Of a stretch of 36,073 bases of DNA, positions 7,793-16,353 are shown piece by piece. Position numbers and translations under genes: made by a program. The notes beneath the pieces are model-generated. The model was not told the origin of the DNA. It saw nothing but the letters and a program-made list of their open reading frames with translations, and made no database searches. Source of the DNA: Bacteroidales bacterium (lineage in GTDB: Bacteria; Bacteroidota; Bacteroidia; Bacteroidales; P3); contig JAILAT010000031.1 of NCBI GenBank assembly GCA_024681475.1, positions 1 through 36,073 on the forward strand. The letters are read 5' to 3'. The stretch's first letter is position 1, and every line of letters begins with the position of its first letter.

Positions 7793-10261
7793 ATGGAGAA
7801 CAAATTAGGATTCAACAAGATACGCGAGATAGTAGCCAGCGCCACCACCAACGCTCTGGCATACCGCATGGCTCAAGAGATGACCTTCGGCAACAAGGCC
7901 GAACGCATCGTGCGCGAGCTGCGGCAGACCGAGGAATTCCGCCAGATACTGCTGATGGAGAACAGTTTCCCGTCGCAGGACTTCTACGACCTGAGCGAAG
8001 AGCTGGAGCGGCTGAAGATAGGCAACACCATCATCGACCCCGCCGCACTGGTGGATATGAAAACCTCGCTGCAAGCCATCACCGACTGTCTGCTTTTTCT
8101 GCTGCGCGACGACCAAGAGCGCTACCCCACCCTACGGGCGCTGGCCGAAAAGGTGGAGTTGGACCCGCAGGTGCTGCGACGGCTCAACAAGATTGTGGAC
8201 GACAAAGGTGAGATATATGACGACGCGTCGCCAGCGCTGAAAGAGATACGCCAGCAGATGGTACGCAAGCGCGGCGAGGTGGACACGCTGATCAACAAGA
8301 CATTGAACCACGCCAAGAAAGAAGGATGGGCACCGAAAGAGGCCGAAGCCACCATCCGCAACGGAAGGCTGGTGATACCCATGCTCGACACACACCGACG
8401 GAAAATCAAAGGACTGATACACGACGAATCGGCCACACGCCAGACAGCCTACCTGGAGCCCTCCGAAGTGGTGGAGCTGAACAACGACCTGCGCGAGCTG
8501 GAATTCGACGAACGTCATGAGATACAGCGCATTCTGTTGCAGCTGAGTGACTACATCAGGCCCCAAATCACGGAGCTTGTCAACGCCTACTGGTTCCTCG
8601 CCAAGATAGATTTCATCCGCGCCAAAGCGCGTTTCGCCCTCGCCATCGGCGGCGTGATGCCTATCGTCAACGACAGGCCCATGCTCAACTGGCTGTCGGC
8701 GCGCCATCCGCTGCTCTACCTGAGCTACAACAAGCCTGGCGGCGAGAAAAAAGAGGTGGTACCCTTCGACATGGAGCTGAACGACGAAAAACACATACTG
8801 GTCATTTCGGGGCCCAACGCCGGTGGCAAGTCGGTGTGTCTCAAGGCTGTAGGCCTGATACAGTATATGCTGCAGTGCGGCCTGCTGGTGCCCTGCCGCG
8901 AGACCTCGGAGTTCGGGCTCTTCGACCGTATCTTTGTGGACATCGGCGACCAGCAATCCATTGAAAACGATTTAAGTACCTACACCTCACACCTGCAGAA
9001 CATGAAAGCGCTGCTGGCCGAGGCCGACGAGCGAACCCTCTTCCTGCTCGACGAGCTGGGCGGCGGCACCGAGCCCCGCTCGGGCTGCGCCATTGCCGAA
9101 GCGCTGCTCGAAGAGCTGCATCGCCGTCACGCCTTCGGCGTGGTGACCACCCACTTCGCCGACCTCAAGCTGCTGGCAGACAGCCATCCAGGCATAGAAA
9201 ACGGAGCCATGCTGTTCGACACCGAGCGCATGGTGCCACTCTACCGGCTGGCGACAGGACATCCCGGCAGCTCGTTCGCCTTCGAGATAGCCACCAACAT
9301 CGGCTTCCCGCTCGACATCCTCGAAGCCGCCGAAAAGAAGGTAGGCACCGAGATGCTCAACTTCGAACATCAGCTGCAACAGATTGAGCTGGAGAAAGAA
9401 GCGCTGGCCAAGCAACGCAGCGAGCTGGAGGCCTCGGACAGCTTCCTCAACGAGGTGATACAGAAATATCAGGCCCTCAACGAGAAGCTGGAAAGCCGCC
9501 GCTACGAGCTGCTGAGCCAGGCACGCAAAGAGGCCCAGGACATCATAGCCAACGCCAACCGCACTGTGGAGCGCACCATTGCTGACATCAAGGAAGCCAA
9601 CGCCGAGCGCGAAAAGACCCTGCAGGCCCGTGAAGCCATGCGCCAAGAGGCCGAAAAGATTGTGCTCGAACAAGAGAAGCATAACCGCCAACGCGAAAAA
9701 AGCAAAAAAAGCGTCCACGCAGCTGCGGCGCAACACACTGACAGACAAGGTGCCACGCCACAACAGCCAGAAAGCGACCTGGCCGAGGGCCCGCTGGCAG
9801 TGGGCGACATTGTGCGCATCGACGGCGAAGACACCTTCGGACAACTCATTGAAATCAAAGGCAAAAAAGGCGTGGTGGAGAGCAACAGCCTGCGCATGAC
9901 CATCGCCCTGGAGCGGCTGGTGAAGACCCGCAAGAAAGTCATCCCCACCGACAAGACGGCACGCCAGGGCAACCGCTTCCAGTCCATATTCGACGACATC
10001 AACGAAAAACGCAAACATTTCAATCCCACGCTCGACCTGCGCGGCTACCGCGCCGAAGAGGCCATGAGCGAGCTGCAGCATTTCCTGGACGATGCCAAGC
10101 TGCTGAGCGAGAAAGAGCTACGCATCCTGCACGGCAAGGGCTACGGCATACTCAAGACCCTGCTACGACAGCAGTTGCAACGCGACAACGACGTGGAATC
10201 GTATCACTCGGAGCGCATCGAACTGGGCGGCGACGGCATCACCGTGGTGCACCTGCGCTAA
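7793..10261 (+). CDS. mutS2: Endonuclease MutS2
   Basis: 822 residues, typical. No N-terminal mismatch-recognition domain. The core and clamp region is followed by the ABC-type ATPase with Walker A GPNAGGKS (340-347) and LLDELGGGTEPRSG (Walker B and D-loop region). A long coiled-coil (about 520-640) leads to a KOW-like stretch (VGDIVRIDGEDTFGQLIEIKGK) and a C-terminal Smr nuclease domain with LDLRG (747-751) and LHGKGYGIL (H780). MutS2 proteins act on recombination intermediates or, in Bacillus, on collided ribosomes; which applies here cannot be told. Last gene of the ribF run. Confidence 0.96.
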   Translation: MENKLGFNKIREIVASATTNALAYRMAQEMTFGNKAERIVRELRQTEEFRQILLMENSFPSQDFYDLSEELERLKIGNTIIDPAALVDMKTSLQAITDCLLFLLRDDQERYPTLRALAEKVELDPQVLRRLNKIVDDKGEIYDDASPALKEIRQQMVRKRGEVDTLINKTLNHAKKEGWAPKEAEATIRNGRLVIPMLDTHRRKIKGLIHDESATRQTAYLEPSEVVELNNDLRELEFDERHEIQRILLQLSDYIRPQITELVNAYWFLAKIDFIRAKARFALAIGGVMPIVNDRPMLNWLSARHPLLYLSYNKPGGEKKEVVPFDMELNDEKHILVISGPNAGGKSVCLKAVGLIQYMLQCGLLVPCRETSEFGLFDRIFVDIGDQQSIENDLSTYTSHLQNMKALLAEADERTLFLLDELGGGTEPRSGCAIAEALLEELHRRHAFGVVTTHFADLKLLADSHPGIENGAMLFDTERMVPLYRLATGHPGSSFAFEIATNIGFPLDILEAAEKKVGTEMLNFEHQLQQIELEKEALAKQRSELEASDSFLNEVIQKYQALNEKLESRRYELLSQARKEAQDIIANANRTVERTIADIKEANAEREKTLQAREAMRQEAEKIVLEQEKHNRQREKSKKSVHAAAAQHTDRQGATPQQPESDLAEGPLAVGDIVRIDGEDTFGQLIEIKGKKGVVESNSLRMTIALERLVKTRKKVIPTDKTARQGNRFQSIFDDINEKRKHFNPTLDLRGYRAEEAMSELQHFLDDAKLLSEKELRILHGKGYGILKTLLRQQLQRDNDVESYHSERIELGGDGITVVHLR

Positions 10262-10324
10262 GCCCCGAGCAGCAAGAAAAATGTTAAAAATACACAAAAT
10301 AGCCTCCAAATCAAAAAAAAAGAG

Positions 10325-10332
10325 TAACTTTG
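10325..10332 (+). promoter_or_regulatory. Promoter -7 element of the 10370 gene
   Basis: TAACTTTG matches TAnnTTTG and lies 37 nt before the start codon. No TTTG at the right distance upstream. Confidence 0.5.
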
Positions 10333-10369
10333 CACAAAACATTCTACACACATTAAATGATTTAATAAC

Positions 10370-10795
10370 ATGAAAAAGTTACTGTTACCCATCCTCGCAA
10401 TGGTAGTTTTGATGACGGGATGTCAGAAAAGTCACGTCTTCACGACGTACTACACCGTAACGCCCGACCAGTGGGAGAAATCCATCACCACCTACGACGA
10501 CGGCACGTACGTAATCAATTACTACTACTCGGCATGGAAGAACGCCGACATTACCAAGAGCGTGATAGACAATGGATTTGTCCTGGCCTACCTGTGCACC
10601 GAGCAGGGCTACGACGAGCTGCTGCCCTACACCACCTATTTCTCGGACAACGGCAACCTCTATCAGGAGCGTCTGGAATATGACATCCGCCCCGGTGAGA
10701 TCGACTTCATCATCAAAGACAACGACTTCCACACCGACCAATCGATTGCCACCATCGGCACGATGCAGTTCAAGGTGGTCGTCTACGAGGACTAA
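10370..10795 (+). CDS. Small hypothetical lipoprotein
   Basis: 141 residues. A lipoprotein signal peptide ends in the lipobox LMTGC, with Cys18 as the expected lipidation site. The mature part (about 120 residues) has repeated aromatic strands (TYYTVTPDQWEKS, YVINYYYSAW) and ends IGTMQFKVVVYED, which suggests a small beta-rich domain attached to the membrane. Close in style to the many short Bacteroidales lipoproteins of unknown function that begin with a description of Q-W-x-x, but I cannot name a family. It has its own promoter element and a strong terminator, so it is monocistronic. Confidence 0.8.
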   Translation: MKKLLLPILAMVVLMTGCQKSHVFTTYYTVTPDQWEKSITTYDDGTYVINYYYSAWKNADITKSVIDNGFVLAYLCTEQGYDELLPYTTYFSDNGNLYQERLEYDIRPGEIDFIIKDNDFHTDQSIATIGTMQFKVVVYED

Positions 10796-10818
10796 CTCAC
10801 AAACACAGAGAAAAATGC

Positions 10819-10846
10819 CAAAGGGCCGCTCATGAGCGGCCCTTTG
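10819..10846. terminator. Perfect palindromic terminator between convergent genes
   Basis: A 28-nt perfect palindrome; the left half is CAAAGGGCCGCTCA (10819-10832), the right half its exact complement. It is preceded by a run of A and followed by TTAT. Lies between the lipoprotein gene (plus) and the membrane protein gene (minus) and can serve both. Confidence 0.85.
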
Positions 10847-10881
10847 TTATTGTGGATCATCATCCCGCGGGGAAGTGCCTC

Positions 10882-11634
10882 CTAGTCCTCCTGCCGGAAC
10901 AGACTATCGGTGAAATATCTGTTGCCGCGCGACTCGCGGCTGCAGGCACGGCAATAGACAAGCGGACGGTCGGGATAGAGTGAGGCATAGAGCTGCACAC
11001 GCTCCTCCAAAGTGAGGTCGTGGAGCGGATCCATTCCGTTGAGATGCAGCCCGATGACCATGGCAGGATCGTGGAGTGGCGGCCGCCAGCCGTCGTAGAG
11101 GCAAAAGCGGGTGTGATACAGGAAGTGCATTCCGACGATACGCTCAACCATATAACTATCTTTCAATCCTTTATAGCCATTCTCCCGGGCAGCTTGCAGC
11201 TCATGGCTGGCGTCGCGGTACGACAGTGCAAAAAAGACGCTGGGCACCAAGGCAAAGAACAACATTGAAGCCAGCGCCACCCTGTGGGTCGTGCGTCCGG
11301 GGCAGGCCACAAAAAGGAGATAGCAGAGCTCGACGACGAGTAAAGCGCTGCAGATGAAGCCCATGGCCTGCATAAAAAGGGTATAGTAGATCAACGCCAC
11401 GAGACTGAGACCGCCGAAGATGGCATTGACCACGGCGCCACGGGAACGGAACAGGAACGGTGTCAACAGAATATTCAGGCCGCAGACATAGAAGACGATG
11501 CGGCACCAGAGCACCGGGACACAGAACCCTTGAAAGAGAACATTGCGAAGCACAATGAGAGCCAGCAGGAGCACATTGATTCCTGCAGCCAGCCACGGGA
11601 ACCACTTGGCGTAGAGAAACTTAAAATTATGCAT
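10882..11634 (-). CDS. Hypothetical membrane protein
   Basis: 250 residues from the ATG at 11634 (MHNFKFLYAKWFPW); a TTG further up at 11652 would add six basic residues and is less likely. The first 145 residues contain about five hydrophobic segments (WLAAGINVLLLALIVL, IVFYVCGLNILLTPF, FGGLSLVALIYYTLFM, ICSALLVVELCYLLFVA, ALASMLFFALVPSVFFAL). The remaining about 100 residues are soluble and rich in His, Tyr and Arg (MHFLYHTRFCLYDGWRPPL; YCRACSRESRGNRYF). I do not recognise it. It follows the GHKL ATPase gene by 34 nt and is probably co-transcribed. Confidence 0.75.
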   Translation of the reverse strand: MHNFKFLYAKWFPWLAAGINVLLLALIVLRNVLFQGFCVPVLWCRIVFYVCGLNILLTPFLFRSRGAVVNAIFGGLSLVALIYYTLFMQAMGFICSALLVVELCYLLFVACPGRTTHRVALASMLFFALVPSVFFALSYRDASHELQAARENGYKGLKDSYMVERIVGMHFLYHTRFCLYDGWRPPLHDPAMVIGLHLNGMDPLHDLTLEERVQLYASLYPDRPLVYCRACSRESRGNRYFTDSLFRQED

Positions 11635-11668
11635 TCTTTTTCTTTTTTTCAAAAGACTGTAACCATCC

Positions 11669-12217
11669 TCAATCGTTGTAGCCTATGGCGACGAGGTTCT
11701 CCTGCACCATATCCTTGAGCCATGACATGACCTTCACGTCGTTCATGGACATGCCGTCAAGCGCTTCGTGGATCTCGTCGGTGTCGAAGACAAACTCATC
11801 CTGGTCGGTTATATGCTTGTAAATGATATGGATATCTTCGTGGGCAGCGCACAGCATGACGATAGTGCCGGCGAGGTCGCCCATGGGCGGACGGTCCCAG
11901 TGGTTGTGCTGGAACCAAAATTCCAGCTTGGTGCCCTTGCCCAGTTCGCTCTGTAGGCGCATGCCGCCTCCGCAATTCTCGGTGTTCATCTTGATGAGCG
12001 GAAGGCCAAGGCCCACCTTGCGGGTGGTGCGGCTGGTGGTATAGGGATCGGTGACGCGGGCCATAAACTCGGGGCTCATGCCCTTGCCGTTGTCCTCGAT
12101 GGTGAAGGCGTAGACGTTGTCTTTCAAGCTGTCGCGGATGGTGAGACGCACCTCGGTGGCGTTGGCGGCGGTGGAGTTCTCCATCAGGTCGTAGACGTGC
12201 ATTGCCAGTTCTTTCAT
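11669..12217 (-). CDS. GHKL-type ATP-binding protein (histidine-kinase-like ATPase domain only)
   Basis: 182 residues. The Bergerat fold motifs are present: N box YDLMENSTAANATEV (Asn13 region), G1 box IEDNGKGMS, and G2 box RKVGLGLPLIK. After these the protein has a C-terminal helical tail (DEIHEALDGMSMNDVKVMSW). There is no dimerisation domain, no phospho-accepting histidine and no sensor, so it is not a classical sensor kinase. Stand-alone proteins starting MKELAMHVYDLMENS-like are, as I recall, found near [FeFe]-hydrogenase or NADH-ferredoxin genes in anaerobes, but no hydrogenase gene is in this window. Role unknown; could act as an anti-sigma-like kinase. Confidence 0.82.
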   Translation of the reverse strand: MKELAMHVYDLMENSTAANATEVRLTIRDSLKDNVYAFTIEDNGKGMSPEFMARVTDPYTTSRTTRKVGLGLPLIKMNTENCGGGMRLQSELGKGTKLEFWFQHNHWDRPPMGDLAGTIVMLCAAHEDIHIIYKHITDQDEFVFDTDEIHEALDGMSMNDVKVMSWLKDMVQENLVAIGYND

Positions 12218-12399
12218 GATTGTGTTGTTTTTTTTATTCTACTCTCCTGCTCGCGCGAGCGAGCGAAATCTGTAAATCTTATATATTGGTTCCGCCTGTG
12301 GCGTTTTTTTTCCCTTGTCCCTGCGCGGCAGAGCTCTGGTCGATCTTGTCGTTTTTTTTTTGCGCTTACGGCGCGGCTGCCGCGGTTATCATGTTGTTC
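12218..12399. other. Intergenic region with homopolymer tracts
   Basis: 182 bp between the phosphoesterase and ATPase genes. It contains a 12-nt palindrome GCTCGCGCGAGC (12249-12260), a short CGCC-TGT-GGCG stem followed by eight T (12293-12311), and another run of about ten T. These may stop transcription in the plus direction; no gene or consensus promoter was seen. Confidence 0.4.
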
Positions 12400-12930
12400 T
12401 TATTGGTCGGCAGGGTCGACACCGATGAGGGGCCTGCTGACGTAATTCTTCTCAAATTCGCATATTTCCAAGTCCTTAGGCACCTCGTCGAGGGTGAGGC
12501 GTATGAGTGTGGAGACCTTGTGGAATCCACGGTTGCCGGCGGCGCCGGGGTTGATATGCAGCAGGTTATAGCTTTTGTCGTACATCACGCGGAGGATATG
12601 CGAATGGCCCGCCACAAAGATGTCGGGCTTCTCCTCCTCGAAGATGGGAAGCATGCGACGCTCGTAGTGCCCCGGGTATCCGCCGATGTGGGTCATCACC
12701 ACCTTGAAGCCGTCGCAGCGGAAGATACGCGTGTCGGGGATCTGGTAGCGCAGATCCCACGAGTCGGTGTTGCCGTAGACGGCCACGACGGGCTTGAACT
12801 CGCGGAGCGTCTCGAGGACACCCTTGCCGACATCGCCGGCGTGCCACAGCTCGTCGCAGTCCTTGAAGAAGGTGTAGACCTGGGCGGGTATGGCACCATG
12901 GGTGTCCGACATGATTCCGATGCGTTTCAT
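12400..12930 (-). CDS. Metallophosphoesterase, YfcE/MJ0936 family
   Basis: 176 residues from ATG 12930 (MKRIGIMSDTHG); the in-frame ATG seven codons upstream overlaps the promoter palindrome. All family motifs are visible: SDTHG (D8-x-H10), WHAGDVG, VYGNTDS, MTHIGG and GHSH. These residues bind two divalent metals; the family hydrolyses phosphodiesters such as bis-pNPP or 2-prime,3-prime-cyclic nucleotides, true substrate unknown. It is divergent from the EamA transporter gene with a shared palindromic promoter region (12940-12968). The product ends SRPLIGVDPADQ. Confidence 0.92.
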   Translation of the reverse strand: MKRIGIMSDTHGAIPAQVYTFFKDCDELWHAGDVGKGVLETLREFKPVVAVYGNTDSWDLRYQIPDTRIFRCDGFKVVMTHIGGYPGHYERRMLPIFEEEKPDIFVAGHSHILRVMYDKSYNLLHINPGAAGNRGFHKVSTLIRLTLDEVPKDLEICEFEKNYVSRPLIGVDPADQ

Positions 12931-12939
12931 AAAAAAGTC

Positions 12940-12991
12940 GTATCTTTGCAAAACTTTTGCAAAGATACAAAGAATATTCTAAACAGCCAAA
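12940..12991. promoter_or_regulatory. Palindromic two-way promoter between phosphoesterase and EamA transporter genes
   Basis: GTATCTTTGCAAAA (12940-12953) and its exact complement (12955-12968) flank one central base. Each arm carries a -7 element TATCTTTG, at 12941-12948 on the plus strand and 12960-12967 on the minus strand. The minus promoter also has TTTG at 12988-12991, 20 bp upstream. The plus one has no clear TTTG. The two transcripts would start inside each other's promoter and overlap. Confidence 0.65.
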
Positions 12992-13917
12992 TGAAAAATG
13001 TAAAGTCCATAGTACCACAGCTTTCGCTGCTCGCATCGTCGGTTTTTTGGGGCACTTCGTTCATCATCACGAAGGCTTTGTTTCTGAGCGAAGAGAACAT
13101 CACGCCGACAATTATCATCACCGGACGCATGCTGGTGGCAACCCTTTTCACGCTGCCGCTGCTGCTAGCCACGAGAAAGATGGAGCGTTTGCAGTCCCGA
13201 CATCTGCTTTTCTTCCTGCTGCTGTCGTTCACCGAGCCGTTCCTCTACAGCATCTGCGAGACCTCGGGCATCAGCGAGGTGTCGGGCAGCCTGGCATCCA
13301 TCATCATCGCCACCATACCACTGCTCATCCCATTCGGTATGCGACTGGTTTACAAAGAGAAGCTACGTCTTGTTGCGGTGCTGGGCATCGCCATCTCACT
13401 CGGTGGAATCGCCATCATGTCGTCGAGCGAGAACACGGAATACAACAATCTGTATAAAGGCCTGATACTGCTGAGTTCCGCGGTGCTGATAGCGGTGGTC
13501 TACACGCTGATACTGGTGCGTGTGCTGGGCAAATATCGTCCCACGACCATCACCGCCTACCAAAACCTGTTCGCCCTCATCTATTTCACTCCCATACTGT
13601 TAATCAAGGATTTCGACCAGCTTGCGCACCTCTCCTACTCGCCGCAGATGCTGGGTTACATCCTTTTTCTCGGCATCGGATGCTCCACGGTGGCCTACAT
13701 GTGCTTCAACTACGGCATGAGCAAGATGGGAGCCACCATCGGGTCGGCCTACAACAACATCATCCCCGTTTTCTCGCTGCTTTTCGCCCTGCTGCTTGGC
13801 CAGGAGACGCTGGACTGGTACAAAGTGCTGGGCATGGTAGTGGCTATGGCCGGCCTCTTCATCGCCCAATGGCAACCCAAGAAGAAAGAGACAACAGACC
13901 CTGGCACAGGCAATTAA
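12991..13917 (+). CDS. EamA/DMT-family transporter
   Basis: 308 residues. The open frame extends far upstream to 12220, but that part is antisense to the phosphoesterase gene and not protein-like; the ATG at 12991 opens MKNVKSIVPQLSLLASSVFWG, the standard first helix with the W-G motif. Ten hydrophobic segments form two EamA repeats: FWGTSFIITKALF to IAIMSSS, and GLILLSSAVLIAVVYTLIL to VVAMAGLFIAQW. The second half shows the typical LFLGIGCSTVAYMCFNYGM and PVFSLLFALLLGQE. Family members export amino acids or other metabolites; substrate unknown. Confidence 0.92.
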   Translation: MKNVKSIVPQLSLLASSVFWGTSFIITKALFLSEENITPTIIITGRMLVATLFTLPLLLATRKMERLQSRHLLFFLLLSFTEPFLYSICETSGISEVSGSLASIIIATIPLLIPFGMRLVYKEKLRLVAVLGIAISLGGIAIMSSSENTEYNNLYKGLILLSSAVLIAVVYTLILVRVLGKYRPTTITAYQNLFALIYFTPILLIKDFDQLAHLSYSPQMLGYILFLGIGCSTVAYMCFNYGMSKMGATIGSAYNNIIPVFSLLFALLLGQETLDWYKVLGMVVAMAGLFIAQWQPKKKETTDPGTGN

Positions 13918-13981
13918 TGGTACACAAAACAAATTTCCGCACCCTATACAATAAATACTATTGAAAGACGTTAACAATAAC

Positions 13982-14896
13982 ATGAAAAAAACACTGCACT
14001 ATATATTCATAGCCCTGATGACGATGGCCCTGGCCAGCTGCGACAAGTTCGAAGGCGACCAGGAGGAGCCCTCCTTCCTGCACATCGAGGCCATCGACCT
14101 GGTGGACAACCCCTCCGACTCGTGGAGCCCCGAATCGGGATTCTTCACCTATCAGATTGACGCAGCGCAGATTGTACTTTATCAGGAGGGCGACGACAGC
14201 GAGACGATACTAGGCACCTTCACGCTGCCCTGCACGGTGCCCGTGCTGAAAAAAGGCAACATCACCAGCATCACCGTCACCCCCGTCATCAAACAGAACG
14301 GCATCGCCTCGACGCGTATCTCCTACCCCTTCTACAAGGCTATCACACTGAACGACATACCGTTGCAGATTGACTCGCTGACCGACCTGGGCCATCTGCA
14401 GACACAATACATCTCACGCAACAGCATGCGCGTGGTGTGGTCCGAATTCTTCGAGCCCGGTCCCGGCGACCTGACACTCGACAGCGTTGTGCGCCGCCTG
14501 GTATACATCACCGACACCGTGCGTTCGGGCTACGGCTGCGGCGTTGTACGCGTCAACGACTCCACCACGACGGTAAGTTTCTGGACCGACACCACCTATC
14601 ACGTCGACATCAACAGCGAAAGCTACCTCTACCTGGAGATGGACTACTGGTCCGACTTCGACTTCAGCGTGGGCTTCAATAACCCCACCATGGTAGGCAC
14701 CAACAATGTGATAAAGTCGGCCATGACACTCTATGCCAACAAGGACAAAGGCTGGCAGAAAATCTACATCAACATGGGCAAGCTATGGAAATGGTACCAT
14801 TTCTACCCCGACCTGCGCTTCTACTTCACCATTCTGAACAATCCTCCTCACGAGGGGAGTCTCTACATTGACAATATCAAGCTGTTAGCCATGTAG
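13982..14896 (+). CDS. Hypothetical lipoprotein with beta-sandwich-like C-terminus
   Basis: 304 residues. The lipoprotein signal ends ALASC, with Cys20 lipidated. The acidic stretch DKFEGDQEE after the Cys could favour surface export, as acidic residues near the Cys do in Bacteroidota. The sequence is rich in Thr, Asp and aromatic strands, and ends GSLYIDNIKLLAM; this ending is typical of jelly-roll carbohydrate-binding-like domains, but I see no decisive motif. It is followed after 30 nt by a sugar transferase gene and is probably in the same transcript, which suggests an envelope or polysaccharide role. Confidence 0.8.
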   Translation: MKKTLHYIFIALMTMALASCDKFEGDQEEPSFLHIEAIDLVDNPSDSWSPESGFFTYQIDAAQIVLYQEGDDSETILGTFTLPCTVPVLKKGNITSITVTPVIKQNGIASTRISYPFYKAITLNDIPLQIDSLTDLGHLQTQYISRNSMRVVWSEFFEPGPGDLTLDSVVRRLVYITDTVRSGYGCGVVRVNDSTTTVSFWTDTTYHVDINSESYLYLEMDYWSDFDFSVGFNNPTMVGTNNVIKSAMTLYANKDKGWQKIYINMGKLWKWYHFYPDLRFYFTILNNPPHEGSLYIDNIKLLAM

Positions 14897-14926
14897 CGGC
14901 GCGCCGCACCACCAAAGACAAAGCTC

Positions 14927-16342
14927 ATGAACAAACCGCTGCAGACTGCCAAATATGTCATCTGGGACGTCATCGCCGCCCTTATGGCGTGGGCCAGCTT
15001 TTTCGTGTTCCGCAAGCTTCAGATCGAAGGTCTCGACTTCGACCTCACCCTCTGGGTGCAAGACCGCAACTTCTGGCTCGGCATCATCATCCTGCCTTTG
15101 GCATGGTGCGCACTATACTGGTTTCAAGGCACCTACAAAAACGTCTACCGCAAATCGCGCCTCAAAGAGCTGCAGATGACGTTCTACGCCACGCTGATAG
15201 GCGTCATCGTCATCTTCTTCGTGCTCATCCTTGACGACGTCATCAGCTCATACCGCTACTACTACCTCAGTTTCCTGATACTCTTCCTGTTGCAGTTCGG
15301 TCTCACCTACCTGGGGCGCGTCATCATCACCTCGCATACCGCCAAACAGGTGCACACCCGCCGCATCGGATTCCCCACCCTGCTGGTGGGCAGCAAGGAG
15401 AAAGCCTACAAGACCTATGAAGACCTTGAAAACCAAGCCGTCTACTCAGGCAACCTCTTCGTGGGATTCCTCACCGTCAACGGCCACATCGACGAACGGC
15501 TGCCGAAAGTGATGCCCCATCTGGGCAGCACGGCCGACATCAACACCATCATCGAAAAATACCACATCGAGGAGGTCATCTTCGCCATCGAAGACAATGA
15601 GAACGAGAAGATTAAAGAGATAATACGCCTTCTGGACCGTCGCGACGACGTGATACTGAAAATCACTCCCAACCTGCGCGACATCATCTACGGCTCGGTG
15701 AAGATCGACTCCATCTTCCACTCGCCGCTCATCACCATCAACCCGCGTCCCATGGCGCAGTGGCAGTACTCCTTCAAGCGACTGATGGACATCGTGTTCT
15801 CGCTGCTGGCGCTGATCATCCTCTCACCCGTCTTTCTGGTGACGGCCCTCGTGGTGAAATGCACATCGCCAGGCCCCGTGTTCTACGCCCAGGAACGCAT
15901 AGGCTACCGCGGAAAACCCTTCAAGATGCACAAATTCAGGTCTATGTATATCGACGCCGAGAGTGCCGGCCCCGCCCTGTCGTCGGACAACGACCCGCGC
16001 ATCACCCCCTTCGGACGCATCATGCGCAAATATCGCCTCGACGAGATACCGCAGTTCTACAACGTGCTGAAAGGCACCATGTCAATTGTAGGCCCCCGTC
16101 CTGAGCGCCAATACTTTATAGACCAGATTGTGGAGCGTGCGCCCGAATATCTGCTGCTGCAGAAAGTGAAGCCCGGCATCACATCGTGGGGACAGGTGAA
16201 ATACGGCTACGCCGAAAATGTCGACGAAATGGTGGAACGTCTGCGCTACGACTTGCTCTACCTGGAGAATATGAGCCTGGCCACCGACATCAAGATACTG
16301 CTCTACACCATCATCATCATCCTGCAAGGTCGCGGGAAATAG
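14927..16342 (+). CDS. Undecaprenyl-phosphate sugar transferase (WcaJ/WbaP-type)
   Basis: 471 residues. Four N-terminal membrane helices (for example FWLGIIILPLAWCALYW, LIGVIVIFFVLIL) precede a Rossmann-like CoA-binding domain (about 145-255, LLVGSKEKAYKTYEDL). The C-terminal PF02397 transferase domain (283-471) begins FKRLMDIVFSLLALIILSP and shows KCTSPGPVFYAQERIGY, KFRSMY, RKYRLDEIPQFYNVLKG, MSIVGPRPE and KPGITSWGQV. The enzyme moves a sugar-1-phosphate from a UDP/GDP-sugar to undecaprenyl phosphate, the first step of exopolysaccharide, capsule or O-antigen synthesis. No other polysaccharide synthesis gene is next to it. Confidence 0.93.
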   Translation: MNKPLQTAKYVIWDVIAALMAWASFFVFRKLQIEGLDFDLTLWVQDRNFWLGIIILPLAWCALYWFQGTYKNVYRKSRLKELQMTFYATLIGVIVIFFVLILDDVISSYRYYYLSFLILFLLQFGLTYLGRVIITSHTAKQVHTRRIGFPTLLVGSKEKAYKTYEDLENQAVYSGNLFVGFLTVNGHIDERLPKVMPHLGSTADINTIIEKYHIEEVIFAIEDNENEKIKEIIRLLDRRDDVILKITPNLRDIIYGSVKIDSIFHSPLITINPRPMAQWQYSFKRLMDIVFSLLALIILSPVFLVTALVVKCTSPGPVFYAQERIGYRGKPFKMHKFRSMYIDAESAGPALSSDNDPRITPFGRIMRKYRLDEIPQFYNVLKGTMSIVGPRPERQYFIDQIVERAPEYLLLQKVKPGITSWGQVKYGYAENVDEMVERLRYDLLYLENMSLATDIKILLYTIIIILQGRGK

Positions 16343-16353
16343 CACACCGACAA

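Noticed and set aside
8987..10081. 364-codon open frame antisense to mutS2
   Set aside because: Shadow of the mutS2 gene; no motif of its own.
12220..12990. Upstream extension of the EamA transporter frame
   Set aside because: It is antisense to the phosphoesterase gene and the transporter's normal N-terminus starts at 12991.
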